Part shown: one piece after another, positions 40,880-52,635 of the stretch | How the letters are laid out: each line of letters begins with the position of its first letter | Numbering within the stretch: position 1 is the first letter of the stretch | From: Cyprinodon diabolis | Lineage: Eukaryota > Chordata > Actinopteri > Cyprinodontiformes > Cyprinodontidae | DNA: 64,000 nucleotides | Assembly: GCA_030533445.1 (NCBI GenBank) | Contig: CM060064.1 | Location: forward strand, 27,077,126 to 27,141,125 | Direction: 5' to 3' | Notes under the pieces: model-generated | The model's database searches: none | What the model was told of the DNA's origin: nothing | The model's input: only the letters and a program-made list of their open reading frames with translations | Position numbers and translations under genes: made by a program

Positions 40880-43800
40880 ATGAGCTCCTCCGCGGCTTTG
40901 GTGAGCGCCGCTGTTGCGTCGCTCTTAGTACTGAGCTCAGCTTGCAAAGGTTAGTTTGTTTGGTTTGCTGATTAAAAATAACAAACCTTTCTTAGAGTTG
41001 TTGTTGTTTGGGCAGTGCTCCATGTATGTTCGTCATAGCTGCTAAATGTTTATATCGGATCAGCTATACAGTAAATAGGACGTTTAAATGTTTTTTTTTT
41101 GTGTGTTTTTTTAAGAAAAACACTAACAAATCTATGAAACAAAATCTTTTTTTTTCTCTGATGATCTTTTTCAATGTGTTTTCATCGGTAAAGTAAATGC
41201 AGCCTCTACAGTAAAAAATCTCAGATCATGCTGCGTCATTTTTATTTTATTTATTCTGTTTATTGTTTTCCAGATGCGCAAACTTGCGTTCAGAGTGACT
41301 CCACCATATCCCATCCCTTCCAAGGTCAAGGTGGGTTTCTTGGTGGTGATGTTTGTGAGGATTTATTTCTGTTTTCTGTTTCTATGACTCACAGCTGACG
41401 CAAACCTAATAAGGGTGGATGTTGCATTGGCTAATAAATAAAAGCAGTGTGTATTTAGGTAGGGCTGGTGTGCTCTGGAAGCTCTGCATCTTCTATCCCT
41501 TATGACAATATTCCAATGATTCTTTCAGTTCAGGTCAGTTTTCAGGTCAGATGGCCAAGCACGCAGTGATGCCATGGTCAAATCTACATGTCCTTTAAGT
41601 TTTTTTTCTTTTTCTTTTTTAAGTAAATGAAAGCATGGAAGGTCCTAAAATGTCCTGGTAGACCAGGCATCCCCAAACTCGGTCCTCAAGGCCCCCTGTC
41701 CTACAGGTTTTAGAGGTTTCCTTGCTCCAGCACAGCTGATTTTAATTGAATTTTAATTGATTAACAGGTTTTTGGTCTACTGCAATCATTATAACCAGCT
41801 GTGCTGAAGCAGAGAAACCTCTAAAACCTGCAGGACAGGGGGCCTTGAGGACCGAGTATGGGGATGCCTGTGGTAGACAGTTTAGTGAACTTTGGACTTG
41901 ATAAAGCAGGCCAACACAAGCAAATTCTGTTACTAATCACAATTAATACAGTATATTATTAAAAATAATTGTCTACTAATTTATTAATCAATTAATCATT
42001 TACTGTTGTATAGAGAATCTAAAATATGCCTTTAGCTGACATAGCAACCTACTGAGAAGAGTAATTATACCTATATTGTAAAAAATAATTCAATTTAAGA
42101 TTTTAAAAAAATCTTTGGCTACCTGATAATTAATCAAAAAATATTTTTTCAAATTAATCGATCAGCAAAATAATTTTTGGTTGCAGCCCTACTTTGTACC
42201 ACTGAGAACCAGTGCTGTTATCTGTGATCTGAGCCCCATAGAGACCCCTTTGATTGTGTCTCTGGTACAGGAGTGGCAAGGGATGCAGAAATTATACTAT
42301 ATGTCATATGTCTGTGGATGTTTTCTCCTGTCTCCAGAAGTCCAGAACTTTCACCACCCCACAGTTGTGATGTTGCTTGTGCACTTTTTCCCCAACAACG
42401 ATTTTCCTTTCTCAGATTCCTATCAATTTGTTTGGATCAAACCCAATAGTGGCCAGCTCCTTTAGGAATTTCTTTCTCATCTCACTTTTAGAAGATGTGT
42501 ACTACAATTGTGTTGTACAGGAAAGAAAAAGATTTACATATATACGTATCTTTATATCTTTTGCAACAGTCTTAATTATTTAAGAAACCTAAGGTGGGGG
42601 GTTTATTTGCTGTAAGCCATAACCATTGAAATAGACACATTCAGACATTTACAATATTTCAGTTTTTGTGGAACAATTCTGTTTGATGTAGGAGTTCAGC
42701 TTTTTGAACTGAAATACAGAAATCAATGTGTTTCAGAGCATACTCTAATTTATGTAGATACTCCTGTACAAGCAGGGCTTGACATAAAAGCCAACTTGTA
42801 GATAAGATCAGCTCAGTACGACCCTGTCTAATTGTTTGAGCTTTTTTGCTCATCTAGGGACCTAACATTAGTTCCCTAAATAACAGTTTGATAATGCAGG
42901 CAGAGGATATAATATATTGTATCATCAGTATAATCTATTTTAAAGAAAAACCCCTGGGGATAAAGTTTTATAAGAGTGAACTGTAAATAAAGTGTTTTTC
43001 TAAACAACTCATCTAAAGTCATGTCTAATTTTCCAATAAATAAATTTAAATACCAGCTCAAGCGAAAGAGTAAAGTTTGATAGACTAAACTGCTGTAGGG
43101 TGCGAAACATTTAAATCAAGGGAACATGAAAATAAATGTTTGTAGAGCAATAACAAATAGACTAATTTACCAATCTATATGTTCACAAAACACTTCTATC
43201 ATCTGACTTGAATTTATAGGAAAAAACATATTCATTTGAAAGTAATTTCAAAACTTTAAATAAAGTGTTTTTCTAACCAACTCATCTTAAGTCATGTCTA
43301 ATTTTCCAATAAATAAATTTAAATACCAGCTCAAGCGAAAGAGTAAAGTTTGATAGACTAAACTGTTGTAGCGTGCGAAACATTTAAATCAAGGGAACAT
43401 GAAAATAAATGTTTGTAGAGCAATAACAAATAGACTAATTTACCAATCTATATGTTCACAAAACACTTTTATCATCTGACTTGAATTTATAGGAAAAAAC
43501 GTATTCATTTGAAAGTAATTTCAAAACTTCATTAAAAAAACATAAAATATTTAAAAAGTTCATCCACACTTGATAATCATGACTACAAATAACAATAAGA
43601 CAAGTTATATGGGCTTCTTTACTTATACATCTGGGCAGCTATAATGGCAAGCCCTATCTAATGACTTAAAGATTTATCTTGTAATGAGCCTCAGAATGGG
43701 AGACAGACAGGCGGAGGCAGGGCACCACTCATCACTGGCACTCGGGTCTAGGGATAAACACAGGTATGTGACCACAATAATCTGATAGAAGATGATTATC

Positions 43801-46800
43801 TGTATGAGTCCCTTACCTGGTTAATCCATCCTCTCGAGAAAGGAAGGATCCAGCCAATGGACTGCCAACGAGATGTGGCTCTGCAGTTGAGAGGCAGAAA
43901 TATGACACACCAGGGAACCTGCAGAACTTTAAACTAGCTCCCTCTGCTGAGCCAAAACAGGAACAGGGCACGCTCACCGGAGAAGAGCCAGGACACAATC
44001 AGGAAACGACAAGTGTACAGTAAACAACCCTCTCTAACCACTGTCCCCTAAGAATGAAAACATTAACTAGTGAAAAACGCAAATATCTCAAACACAAACA
44101 AAACTCAAACCGTGATCTGGCCCAGATAGCTGTGCATATCCGGATATAAGCAGCAGGAGCAAGTGGATACAATGAGTGATAATTAGTGAACAGGGAGAGT
44201 TAGACAGGTGAGTGAAGTGAGCAATTAGATCAGCTATCAGGGCAGTGAGAATTACATGTCTTTCCAGACTATTGTTTCTTTAAGAAGCTTTTAAAGGCTT
44301 CAGATTGAAGATTAGGATTTTAGTTCATATATTTGTTTTGTGAACAACTGTACTTTTTGAACTGTGTCAAAACCTTCTAATGACTCTTTGTGAATATGAT
44401 TTGTGTCGGTCAGGTTGTGCTGCCTCTGGTCTTTTTAAACAAATGAAACTGCGTAAATGTTAAGAAACTGTTTTTTTTTTTTTTTTTTTTTTTTTTATCA
44501 AATGTGTCTTTTAGTGCTGCTGGAACCAATTATGCAGAGAGAGGTAGATTTGTCCGAGCTTATCAAATTTGGAGGTACGGTCTATCTTCCTATTCTAAAA
44601 AGCTTCTGTGAATTACACAACAGCTTTCCATCCATCCATCCATCCATCCATCCATCCATCCATCCATCCATCCATCCATCCATCCATCCATCCATCCATC
44701 CATCCATCCATCCATCCATAATATCTCATTTTAAGCAAAAGCAATGCAGTAATTTAGACTTAACATTACTTATTTTTTCTCCCATCAGAGCCCTTTGCAT
44801 CAGAAGGAGAACTACCACCAAGTATGCATCTTCTATTATTGTATTTAATGGTGCACTACCTCCTGCTACAAAACTATTAAGCTTGCATTATTTCTCTTTT
44901 TGTCAAAGGTCGACCCAATTTTGGCCCACGCTCTTTTTTTCCTGCGCTCAGCTATCCTGTCCAGTTTCCCCTCGGCCAACCAACGGCTGACAACATTGAG
45001 GCCATATGTGTTAACTCTGACCATCGTCCCCGCTACCCAGACTCTTATTTTCCTAACTCTGGTTTTGGCAAACAGAAGCGCCAGGCCACAGCTGTTAATA
45101 ATGCAGAGTGGTGGTTCAGCACATGCTGTAAAGGGAACCAGACATGGGGGACTGAGATGACGCTGTGTTGCGCCACACAGGCAGTAAGTTCTTCTCAAAA
45201 TTAAAGTCAGCACTTTTTTTTTTTTTTTTTATGTCTCATGTGTTGCAATCAGTGTAACTTGATATAAATAACAATAACTACTGCTGAGCACTTAATGAGT
45301 GCTACTGTTCTTGCTGTAATTGATCCTGGGTTACTGTGGTTATAAAAAGGGGCATAAAATATTGCTATCTGCACGCTTCAAGTATAATTGGAGGCCTGGG
45401 TTGAAATTATAGACTAAACAGACAAGAACCATTAAAACACACAGCGATAACACCTTCACAAAAAAATAAAAGTGAAAAAAACAGTTTTAGTGCTGAATCA
45501 TATTTATCATGTTATGGCTAAACAATCTTTCTCTGTTTAAAACTTGGTAAATGGGTACCTTAGCCTCAAGATTTCTCCCGGGCTGTTGTGCAACAAAAAG
45601 TCTCCGTGTTGCGGTTTTCTTGTCATTGTCAAAGCTTTTATTTCACCATGACAACTTTCAGTGTTTTGTCTTTACTGTTTCCAGTGGCAACAATCAGTTA
45701 ACCTCTTCTGTGAGGAGGACTCGTCTGTCAAAGATCGGCTTTATCACTGCTGCAGGAGAACGGATACCAGCAGATTCCAGTGTTTTAAAGAAAACGCTCA
45801 AAATCCAAACTACGAGCCAACGCTTGAGCTGCCTGTGGAGGAGGTTGGCTCTACTCAAAGCTTTAACTTCAACCAGGACACTTGCCCGAGGTCTGTTGAC
45901 TGGAAAACCCAAACATCTTGCAAAAGTCTTCATAACCCTTAACATTTTTCATGTTTTGTTACCTAATAACCACTCACTTTTATTTGTTTTTTAAATGTGG
46001 ATTTTATGCAAAAAAAAAAGAAAACGTAGACAAAAGTCTCAATGGAAAGGTCCTGCACACCACACATTTAAGCATGATGTGCATTTGTACTGATTAAAAA
46101 AGTCAGTACATTTCCAGAAACATATTTTGCTGCAGTTATTTTTTTTAGGTATATACAAGTTTAAATTCAAATGACGGATGGCCCTGGGAACAGTACTTAA
46201 AGAGACCTTCCACCTACTGCTTGTAGAAAGTTCAAACTTGGTCACGTGATCAGATCACACACTTTCTGGGTCTCATACAGGACCTGGAAGCAGAGGTGGG
46301 TAGTAAATAGTTCCGTGTACTTGAGTAACATTCAAAAGAAAATGTACTTTTAGGAGTATTTTTATTTTATTGTGTATTTTACCTTTACTAAAGTAATTGT
46401 AAGAGTGTTTTCCCACCACATGTAACCAGAGATCACATAAAAATACCGTAAACAGCAGATATTGTTGCTTGAGGTTCTTTATTCTTTCCGGACATGTATG
46501 CATTACCCATTGTTAGGACTGCTTTTATCAATTTATTTTAAAGAAATTGACTTGTAAAGGTGTTTCTTCTGTTCAAAGTTATTTTCTAATTGTGTTACCT
46601 ATTTGTATTTTTTTATTTCATTTTGAATCCTATAATTTGTACATAATTCTTTGCCTGATGATACATTTTAAACATGAAATCAGATGTGATGTGCCTATAA
46701 TTACTCACTACAGTGAGTAGCCATTTCATCAAGTACTTTTTACTTTTGAGTAATTTCTTGGATGCCTATGTTCTACTTTTACTTGAGTAATAATAGAATA

Positions 46801-49800
46801 AATTGGAGTGACTGTAACTTAAATAATTTTTTTTGGTACTCTACCCACCTCTGCTTGAAACAAACTGCAAATCTAAATTTTTAGCCCCTTTTTTTGAAAG
46901 GAGCCTTTTCTTTGATAAAACTCAGACTGTGAATTTTGTGTTTAATAATTCTCCTACATCTTCATCCTCTTAACTTTAATCTAGCTCATTTTGATATGAA
47001 ATACTACATTATGATGTGATTTAATAAGTTATAACAGGAAAAAGGGGCTGTAGCTGTTATGGATGTTGAAATGTCATCACAATGAAGATGGCTATCTGTC
47101 TTTCACTGAGGCTCCTGTAACATCTGCTTCATCAAATAACAGATTCAACTCAAATGAGAAGCTTCTAAGAATATTATTGAATTAAGGGAACTGAGAGATG
47201 ATGCCTCCTCAAGAAAGTCATTGTTTGGGTTTGTGCAACTTGCATTGCAGGAATCTGATGAGTCCACATCTTGCAAGAGCCAGTAGAGAAAAAACTGAAC
47301 TCAACCCAGCTGCCTCCCCAAAAACCGACATCATCTTCCCTCCTGGGAGGCCTTCTGCAAACAACATTGAGTCACTGTGTAGCAACCAGAAGTTCAGACC
47401 TCTCTACTCAACCAAGTGCCTCCCACGCTCAGGCTACGAGGTCCTGGCTCATCAGGTGAAGACCATCAACCGTTTGGAGAAGAAATACAAGCAGTGCTGC
47501 AAAAAGAAGAAGGGTGCACTCCAATGTGCTGAGCAGAAGGTACAAGATGCATAACTTTCAAATTTAAGTTAGTGAATTTGACACCAATTAATTCAATTTT
47601 TTTTTCCTTTCAGTGGCGCTTGGAACTTAATAGGTACTGCTCAGGCAAGATTGATGGGCAGATAGACCTTCAGTGTTGTCAGTCAAATGATCCATTTGGC
47701 TGTTTCCAGACAGTTTCTCTGGATCCGCTCTATAATAAAACTTCTGAGAAGGAGGCACCTGCTCTTAGCACAATGTGTGATACTAAAATTTTCACCGACA
47801 ACAGGTATGATCATAGTATGTTACTGGCATTGGTTCTTTCTTTTGTTTTTTTCTATTGGTATGTCTAAATACTTTCTATTGTTTTGTATATTGCAGTAAA
47901 TCTATGCTGAATCTTAAAAATATGATCATCACAAAGAGTTAAATAATTTAAGAGATAAAGTTACTAAAACTGAGAGTGATATATTTCTTGCACTAGAGAC
48001 AGTGTCCTAAGTATCGTACCTGGTTCCAAGAACTGCAATATTGATCCATTGCCCAAAGTCCAGGCCACAAGTTCTGATCATCAAATAAAAGTAAACCATA
48101 TTTTTTAATGTGTTATGTTGTATCTGGACATGAAGGTCTCTGCTTCTGAAAGAGCAGCGTAGAGGTACAAAATTCAACAGCAAGAACTGGAGTTGCTGTC
48201 AGTAGTGGTTTACTGAGCCCTTTTACCTACCGATGTTTGATTTTATCAAGCACAGTCAGCTCAGCTTCCTACACTGAAAATAGCGACTTAGTATTTGTCA
48301 TAATTTTTACTCTGTATTTTTAAGCTTCATTAAAAGCTATCCTTTCTGAAGTAAAATTAAACCTTTTATTATGTAATACATACATTTTGGGGGAAAAGTA
48401 AGTCTTACTTAGATTTCCCTATACTATTGAAATGTTTAAATGAATTTTGGAGAAAAAGTAAGTTTTACTTAGATTTCCTTAAACTATTTAAATGTTTAAA
48501 TTTATTTTGTGGAAAGAGTAAGTTTCACTTAGAATTCTTTATACTGTTTAAATGTTTAATAGCAGTATGTACATAAACCTAAAAATACCACATAAACTTT
48601 ACTCTAAAAATGTAGCTTTTTGAAACACATACACGGCACATGCACACTGTAGCTCACAGCAGGACCGATTCTGCTCTGAGTCCAGACATTACAGGATCAC
48701 ATACAGAATAAGAGGTAGTCCTGAGACATTTTGGCAGGGTGCAACAGTACTGCAAAAACCTGCTCACTGCTCATGGGACTGATATATCCCCTTAACTTGG
48801 CTTACCCTTTCACTTTGCACTACACTTTTGAAGTCCAAAAACTCTTCCTGGAGTTAGATGGATTTAAACTGTCCCCAAAAGTAAACACCCTGAAGTTGAA
48901 GTTAATTTCCTAAATGCATTCATGACTTTGTCATCTTAGGTAAGGTAAATGTAGCATCAAATGCCAAGAATCAGCAGTGAGTTCCAGTTAATCTTAGTGG
49001 AAGGTTGCCTAGCATTAATGTTTTTTTTATTTTTTGCCAAATAAGGTATATGTTATTTTGCAAAAAATAACAAATACCTTTATTCCAATATCTAGTAGAG
49101 ATTTTATTCTTCGTTGAGAATGGTTAGACAGTTTAAGCTGTTAATTTTTAATTGTGTTGATTTTGTTTCATTAATGTTCTAACTGTATTCTTAAAAGTCC
49201 ACTAGTCTGGATGACTGGTTTAGATGAAAAAATTGCAATGTTTCAGTGTGTAGGTTTGTAAGATTTTTATTGCTTATTTGAGCAGAGGCTATATTACCAG
49301 ATCTGTGATGGATGTGGTGTATATGAAATACTTGGTATATGAAATACTTTTTTGGTAAGAGTTCTAATGCAGTACAACATAATGCCCTTTTACTACAGTA
49401 TTAATGCTATAGTTTTATATGCTATATTTCATTTAAATAGAGAAATACATAATCTTTACACCACTGCTTAAAGTTTAAAAGGCTGTTTTTGTACTGACCC
49501 TCGCCCAGAAGTTGTTTTGAACAAGTTTGTGTGAGTTAAATATTCTTTATCTTATATATGAGTATGTTTCTTTAACAAATGTTGAAACTCTAAGTTTTAG
49601 AGGGTTGTACATTTTTTATTGCATATTTGAAAAGTACGTTTCCAGTTAGAGGGCTGCTCAGTGGCGCGGTGGGTAGCATTGTCGCCTTGCAGAAAGTTAA
49701 ATTAAGTCTTTCTGCATGGAGTTTGTTCTCCCTGTGCTTGTATGGGTTCTCTCTGGGTACTCCGGCTTCCTCCCAAAGTCCAAAAACATGACTGTTAGGT

Positions 49801-50114
49801 TAATTGGCTTCTCTATATTATCCTCAGGTGTGAGTGTGTGCATGAATAATTGTTTGTCCTCTTTGTCTCTGTGTTGCCTTAAAATTCTGAGTAAAATGCT
49901 GTTTGTGCATATGAAAAACAAGGGCACTTTACTTAATTTGTTGAAATAAATCTAAATTACAACTTGAATTTAATTAAGTAAATGTAACTTAATATCTTTT
50001 CAACTGTTATGTTTTGTGGGAAGTTACTTGACTTAAATAATTTGCATGCAAATACTTACAATATAGTTTTTAAGTAAATCTTATGAGTTATTTTTTTTCA
50101 GTGTACCAGGATTT

Positions 50115-50174
<60 letters not shown>

Positions 50175-50854
50175 GCATGCTTTATTTTGCAGTCAAGCTG
50201 GGGAAATGTTGATTTCAATTCCATCAGGATTGGCAGCCTTTCGCAAAGGAACTTCAACTCAGTTTAGCTGCAATGGAACTGGCTTGACCCAAATACTTAA
50301 AGTAACTATGGAGTATAAACTGGATGCTGAGGTTTCAAAAGGTGTAATAATGAAAATAAAATCAATAAAAGTATCCCTATGAGGGTAATAAATTATTGAT
50401 GGATTCAATTACCAAGATGAAATAACTTTTAAATCTCCTAATCTATTTAGCTGCACCTGTTTATCCAGCATTTATAACAATATGTACGGTTTGCAGATTT
50501 CCTGTCGGTTTTCAGCTGAAAAGCCTATGCTGCCCCCTGCCGGAGCAAGACAGAAACCCTTGTTTTGCACAAAAGGTAACAAACATGAAGTGAATTAGTC
50601 CAAAATAACGCACATAAAATACAAGCTGGAACCTAATTTTCTTTTTTTCTATTCTATCAAATCAGATTGAACAATTATCCCAGAGCCTGTGTTCATCAGA
50701 CACCTTTGCCACTGCAGCTGTTTACCGCTGCTGCAAGAGGACTTCACCTGAGGAGATCTCACGATGTGTTAGTGAAAATGTCATGGGGTTCATCAACAAA
50801 CAATTGAACAAGAGGGGTCAGAGGAAGAATAAGAAAATTTGCCCCATTCCTTAA
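40880..50854 (+). CDS. ecm1: Extracellular matrix protein 1, complete
   Basis: Secreted glycoprotein of skin, cartilage and vessel matrix; human ECM1 binds perlecan, fibulins and MMP9 and is mutated in lipoid proteinosis. Coding exons: 40880-40949, 41274-41330, 44515-44574, 44789-44821, 44909-45183, 45685-45890, 47251-47539, 47614-47804, 50497-50575, 50666-50854. They total 1449 nt, 482 residues (human 540). A signal peptide is plain ([20 protein letters not shown]). The rest is a series of serum-albumin-like cysteine repeats with seven CC pairs (STCCKG, LCCAT, YHCCRR, KQCCKK, QCCQS, LCCPLP, RCCKR). Two family signatures precede the repeats: [14 protein letters not shown] and [15 protein letters not shown]-glycosylation sequons NQT and NKT are present. 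The Pro/Gln-rich N-terminal part of human ECM1 is much reduced. A KQKR-Q dibasic site occurs at residues 128-132. AATAAA follows at 51006-51011. Confidence 0.92.
41664..41870. mobile_element. hAT-type palindromic MITE with perfect 8-bp target duplication
   Basis: Termini are CAGGCATCCCC and GGGGATGCCTG. The whole 207-bp element is a near-palindrome (GGTCCTCAAGGCCCCCTGTC pairs with GACAGGGGGCCTTGAGGACC). TGGTAGAC directly flanks it on both sides (41656-41663 and 41871-41878), an identical 8-bp duplication. Same family as 4194-4401. Lies in ecm1 intron 2. Confidence 0.92.
41900..42195 (-). repeat. MITE-like repeat with GGGCTGCAACC end
   Basis: On the minus strand the segment starts TAGGGCTGCAACCAAAAATT, followed by ATTTTGCTGATCGATTAATT. 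This resembles a very common teleost short repeat built of ATTAATCGAT-like blocks. The far end (about 41900-41990) also contains ATTAATCAATTAATC. Boundaries approximate. Confidence 0.5.
42985..43530. repeat. Tandem duplication, two 273-bp units
   Basis: AAATAAAGTGTTTTTCTAA occurs at 42985 and again at 43258. The following sequence is nearly identical through ATAGGAAAAAAC-TATTCATT and TTTCAAAACTT. Only a handful of single-base differences were seen (for example AACAACTCATCTAA against ACCAACTCATCTTA). In ecm1 intron 2. Confidence 0.95.
43680..44240. other. GC-richer block in ecm1 intron 2, unclassified
   Basis: This part is noticeably less AT-rich than its flanks and reads like an inserted element, but I found no terminal repeats or coding similarity. 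The minus-strand frame at 43813-43998 is not recognised. Confidence 0.3.
44471..44496. repeat. Poly-T run of 26 in an ecm1 polypyrimidine tract
   Basis: An uninterrupted T run ends 18 bases before the acceptor of ecm1 exon 3 (AG at 44513-44514) and probably serves as its polypyrimidine tract. Confidence 0.9.
44627..44719. repeat. (TCCA)n microsatellite
   Basis: About 23 perfect TCCA units in the short intron between ecm1 exons 3 and 4. A Pro-Ser-Ile-His repeat frame across it is an artefact. Confidence 0.97.
45917..46275. repeat. Tc1-like terminal fragment next to an ecm1 splice donor
   Basis: CTTGCAAAAGTCTTCATAAC, CCTTAACATTTTTCATGTTT and TGTTAC match the end region of fish Tc1-like elements (consensus-like ...TTGCAAAAGTATTCA..., TTTTTCACATTTTGTTAC). 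It starts about 26 bases after the exon 6 donor of ecm1. Right boundary uncertain. Confidence 0.55.
46291..46853. mobile_element. hAT-like non-autonomous element
   Basis: Terminal inverted repeats CAGAGGTGGGTAG at the left and CTACCCACCTCTG at the right are perfect over 13 bp. The sub-terminal sequence also pairs (TACTTGAGTAA with TTACTTGAGTAA). The 8-bp flanks CCTGGAAG and CTTGAAAC agree at 5 of 8 positions, so any target duplication is old. No transposase is visible. In ecm1 intron 6. Confidence 0.8.
48381..48560. repeat. 60-bp minisatellite, three units
   Basis: Units start at about 48381, 48441 and 48501, with exact 60-base spacing. Each contains AAAGTAAGT or a close variant, then TTTACTTAGATTTCC, then TGAAATGTTTAAA or a close variant. 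Divergence among units is modest. In ecm1 intron 8. Confidence 0.9.
49645..49880 (+). repeat. SINE-like dispersed repeat, second copy
   Basis: GGCTGCTCAGTGGCGCGGTG, GGTAGCATTGTCGCC, GTGGGTTCTC-like TATGGGTTCTCTCTGGGTAC, CCAAAAACATGACTGTTAGG and TTAATTGGCTTC match the element at 38835-39175. Short internal deletions are present. In ecm1 intron 8. Confidence 0.72.
50120..50171. repeat. (GT)n microsatellite
   Basis: About 26 uninterrupted TG units in ecm1 intron 8. Confidence 0.97.
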
Positions 50855-51030
50855 ACACACACTTGACTGGCAGGATCTGATCCATTACTGGTTATTGTAA
50901 GCTCACTCCAGAAGTGGTTCACAGTAAATATGTATCTGAATTTGTACCTAAATCAACTTTTGGTGTAAGTTACAATTATCACATGAAGAGCATTGCAAGA
51001 GAAGAAATAAAACTGAGTACCTTTTAATAC
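50855..51030 (+). other. ecm1: ecm1 3' UTR with poly(A) signal
   Basis: TAA at 50852-50854 is followed by AATAAA at 51006-51011, giving a short 3' UTR of about 175 bases. Confidence 0.65.
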
Positions 51031-52635
51031 AGAGTTTCTAACGAGACTCCAGGCTCTGTTATTATAGCACTGCTTTCTTTTTATATTGCTGCTGTTTGCA
51101 TGGTTCATTTTACACAAGTAGTTTGCTGAAAACGTAAAAAGAATACATAAGGAATTTTATATGGATTTTATTTGACACTTTAAATAAAAATATTTTTTAA
51201 ATCTTGTTTGTATTTACTCAGGTTTCTTTTTAAATTATGGCTGGTGTTACTGGCATTCAATGCTGATGAGAAGATTTTATACATTAATTTTAGCAGAATT
51301 TCCTGATTTAGCTTTGAATCAGGTTTTTTTATACATCATCATGTGGTCATAAAACAAGCTATTTTAATACATTTTCAAGGGAAATTTGGCCAACAGATTT
51401 GAATTTGTCATCTTCAATCAAGGATGGGTCTTAATTTTGCTTTTTGCATACAGTTCATGTTGAGCAGTTTTAAAATAAAAGTGCCTGAGCAAACTATGCT
51501 GATCGACAGGCTATTTTTTTACCATCAGATCTAATCGTTGGTGCACATTTCACCACTTTGGTTTTCAGATTTGATAGAGTTAATTGAAGTGGTTTGTTTG
51601 ATGCTTAGGACCCAACTTTTTTTCTTGTGGTCAACAACTTTTCAAGAGATCAGGGACTTTTAATATTAAAACAGTTTACTATTAAAACCAGATCCATTTT
51701 TAAAGTGAGTTTGGGATCATTATTTTTTGGAATATCCAGATGTCTCTATATTTCATTAAGCAGACATTTAATTTACGATGAACTAATTAATTTTGACCCT
51801 AACCTCTCGTAATTCTACAACTGTCAAATGCACACACTAAATGAAGTCTTTGAGGTCCATGTAAAGGTAACAGTATGATACAGTTGCTAAGCCCACCCAT
51901 GTAAGTATTTAAGATGACAACTTATGAGTAGAAGTCCAATAGGAGTCTTATTTATTCATCAACAAGTTTCTAAATACAAATGAGTTTAAATATTTTTGTC
52001 ATAGATAATGTCATTTAAACATTCCCAATAATGTCTTTGTGTTTCAAAAATATGTTTAAGGCTCTACTCTAAATAACTGTCAGTCTTTAAAGCTGCAGTT
52101 ATTGGAAACCCAACTTTATTTTACTCATACTTTGACTACAAACTAAAAAGAAATCTGGCAAAAGTCAAACCGCTGCCTCCTCAATCCTCAATTAAAATAA
52201 ATCTGTGAAGTAAATTTAGTTACAAAAATTAAGTTATGTTTATTTAGTTATATTTGTTCATTTCTTTTTCTATTTTATTTTTCTGTAGTTAAACAGTTAT
52301 GTAAGTGGAATGTAATATTTTGGGGGCCAAATCTATTTATTCAGATATGAATAAAGATATTAGGCTACTTACATCTACTCATAATTGATTAGTTAAATTA
52401 GTTAAGTTAAATTTATTTAGAGCATAAGGATTCTTCTTTCGTTTATATTTATCCACTCAATCTTTCCTTTCTCCATATTCTCTTTGCATTTTACACACAC
52501 TAAGCACTACACCCACCGCTCTTAGAGTTTAAACCTCGCACATCGGTGGATTATATAACAAAAAGCCAACTGGTTAAAGGAGACCAACTAGAGTTACAAT
52601 TATAAAGTGTATCTAATAGTCCATAAAACACATTC
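51031..52635. other. Intergenic DNA after ecm1, nothing recognised
   Basis: AT-rich; further AATAAA-like strings exist, but I saw no gene, RNA or clear repeat. Confidence 0.45.

Noticed and set aside
44457..44990. 177-codon + strand frame with a Pro-Ser-Ile-His run
   Set aside because: It crosses poly-T, two ecm1 exons in the wrong frame and the TCCA microsatellite.
48003..48090. Possible ecm1 exon (acceptor GAGACAG, donor GTAAAC) with an open frame
   Set aside because: Its length (88 nt) would shift the frame of the following exons. Direct joining of 47804 to 50497 gives [20 protein letters not shown], which matches the ECM1 pattern.
50193..50301. Possible ecm1 exon after the GT repeat, with an open frame
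   Set aside because: 109 nt; inclusion puts the next exons in the wrong frame and leads to an early stop. No cysteine-repeat signature.
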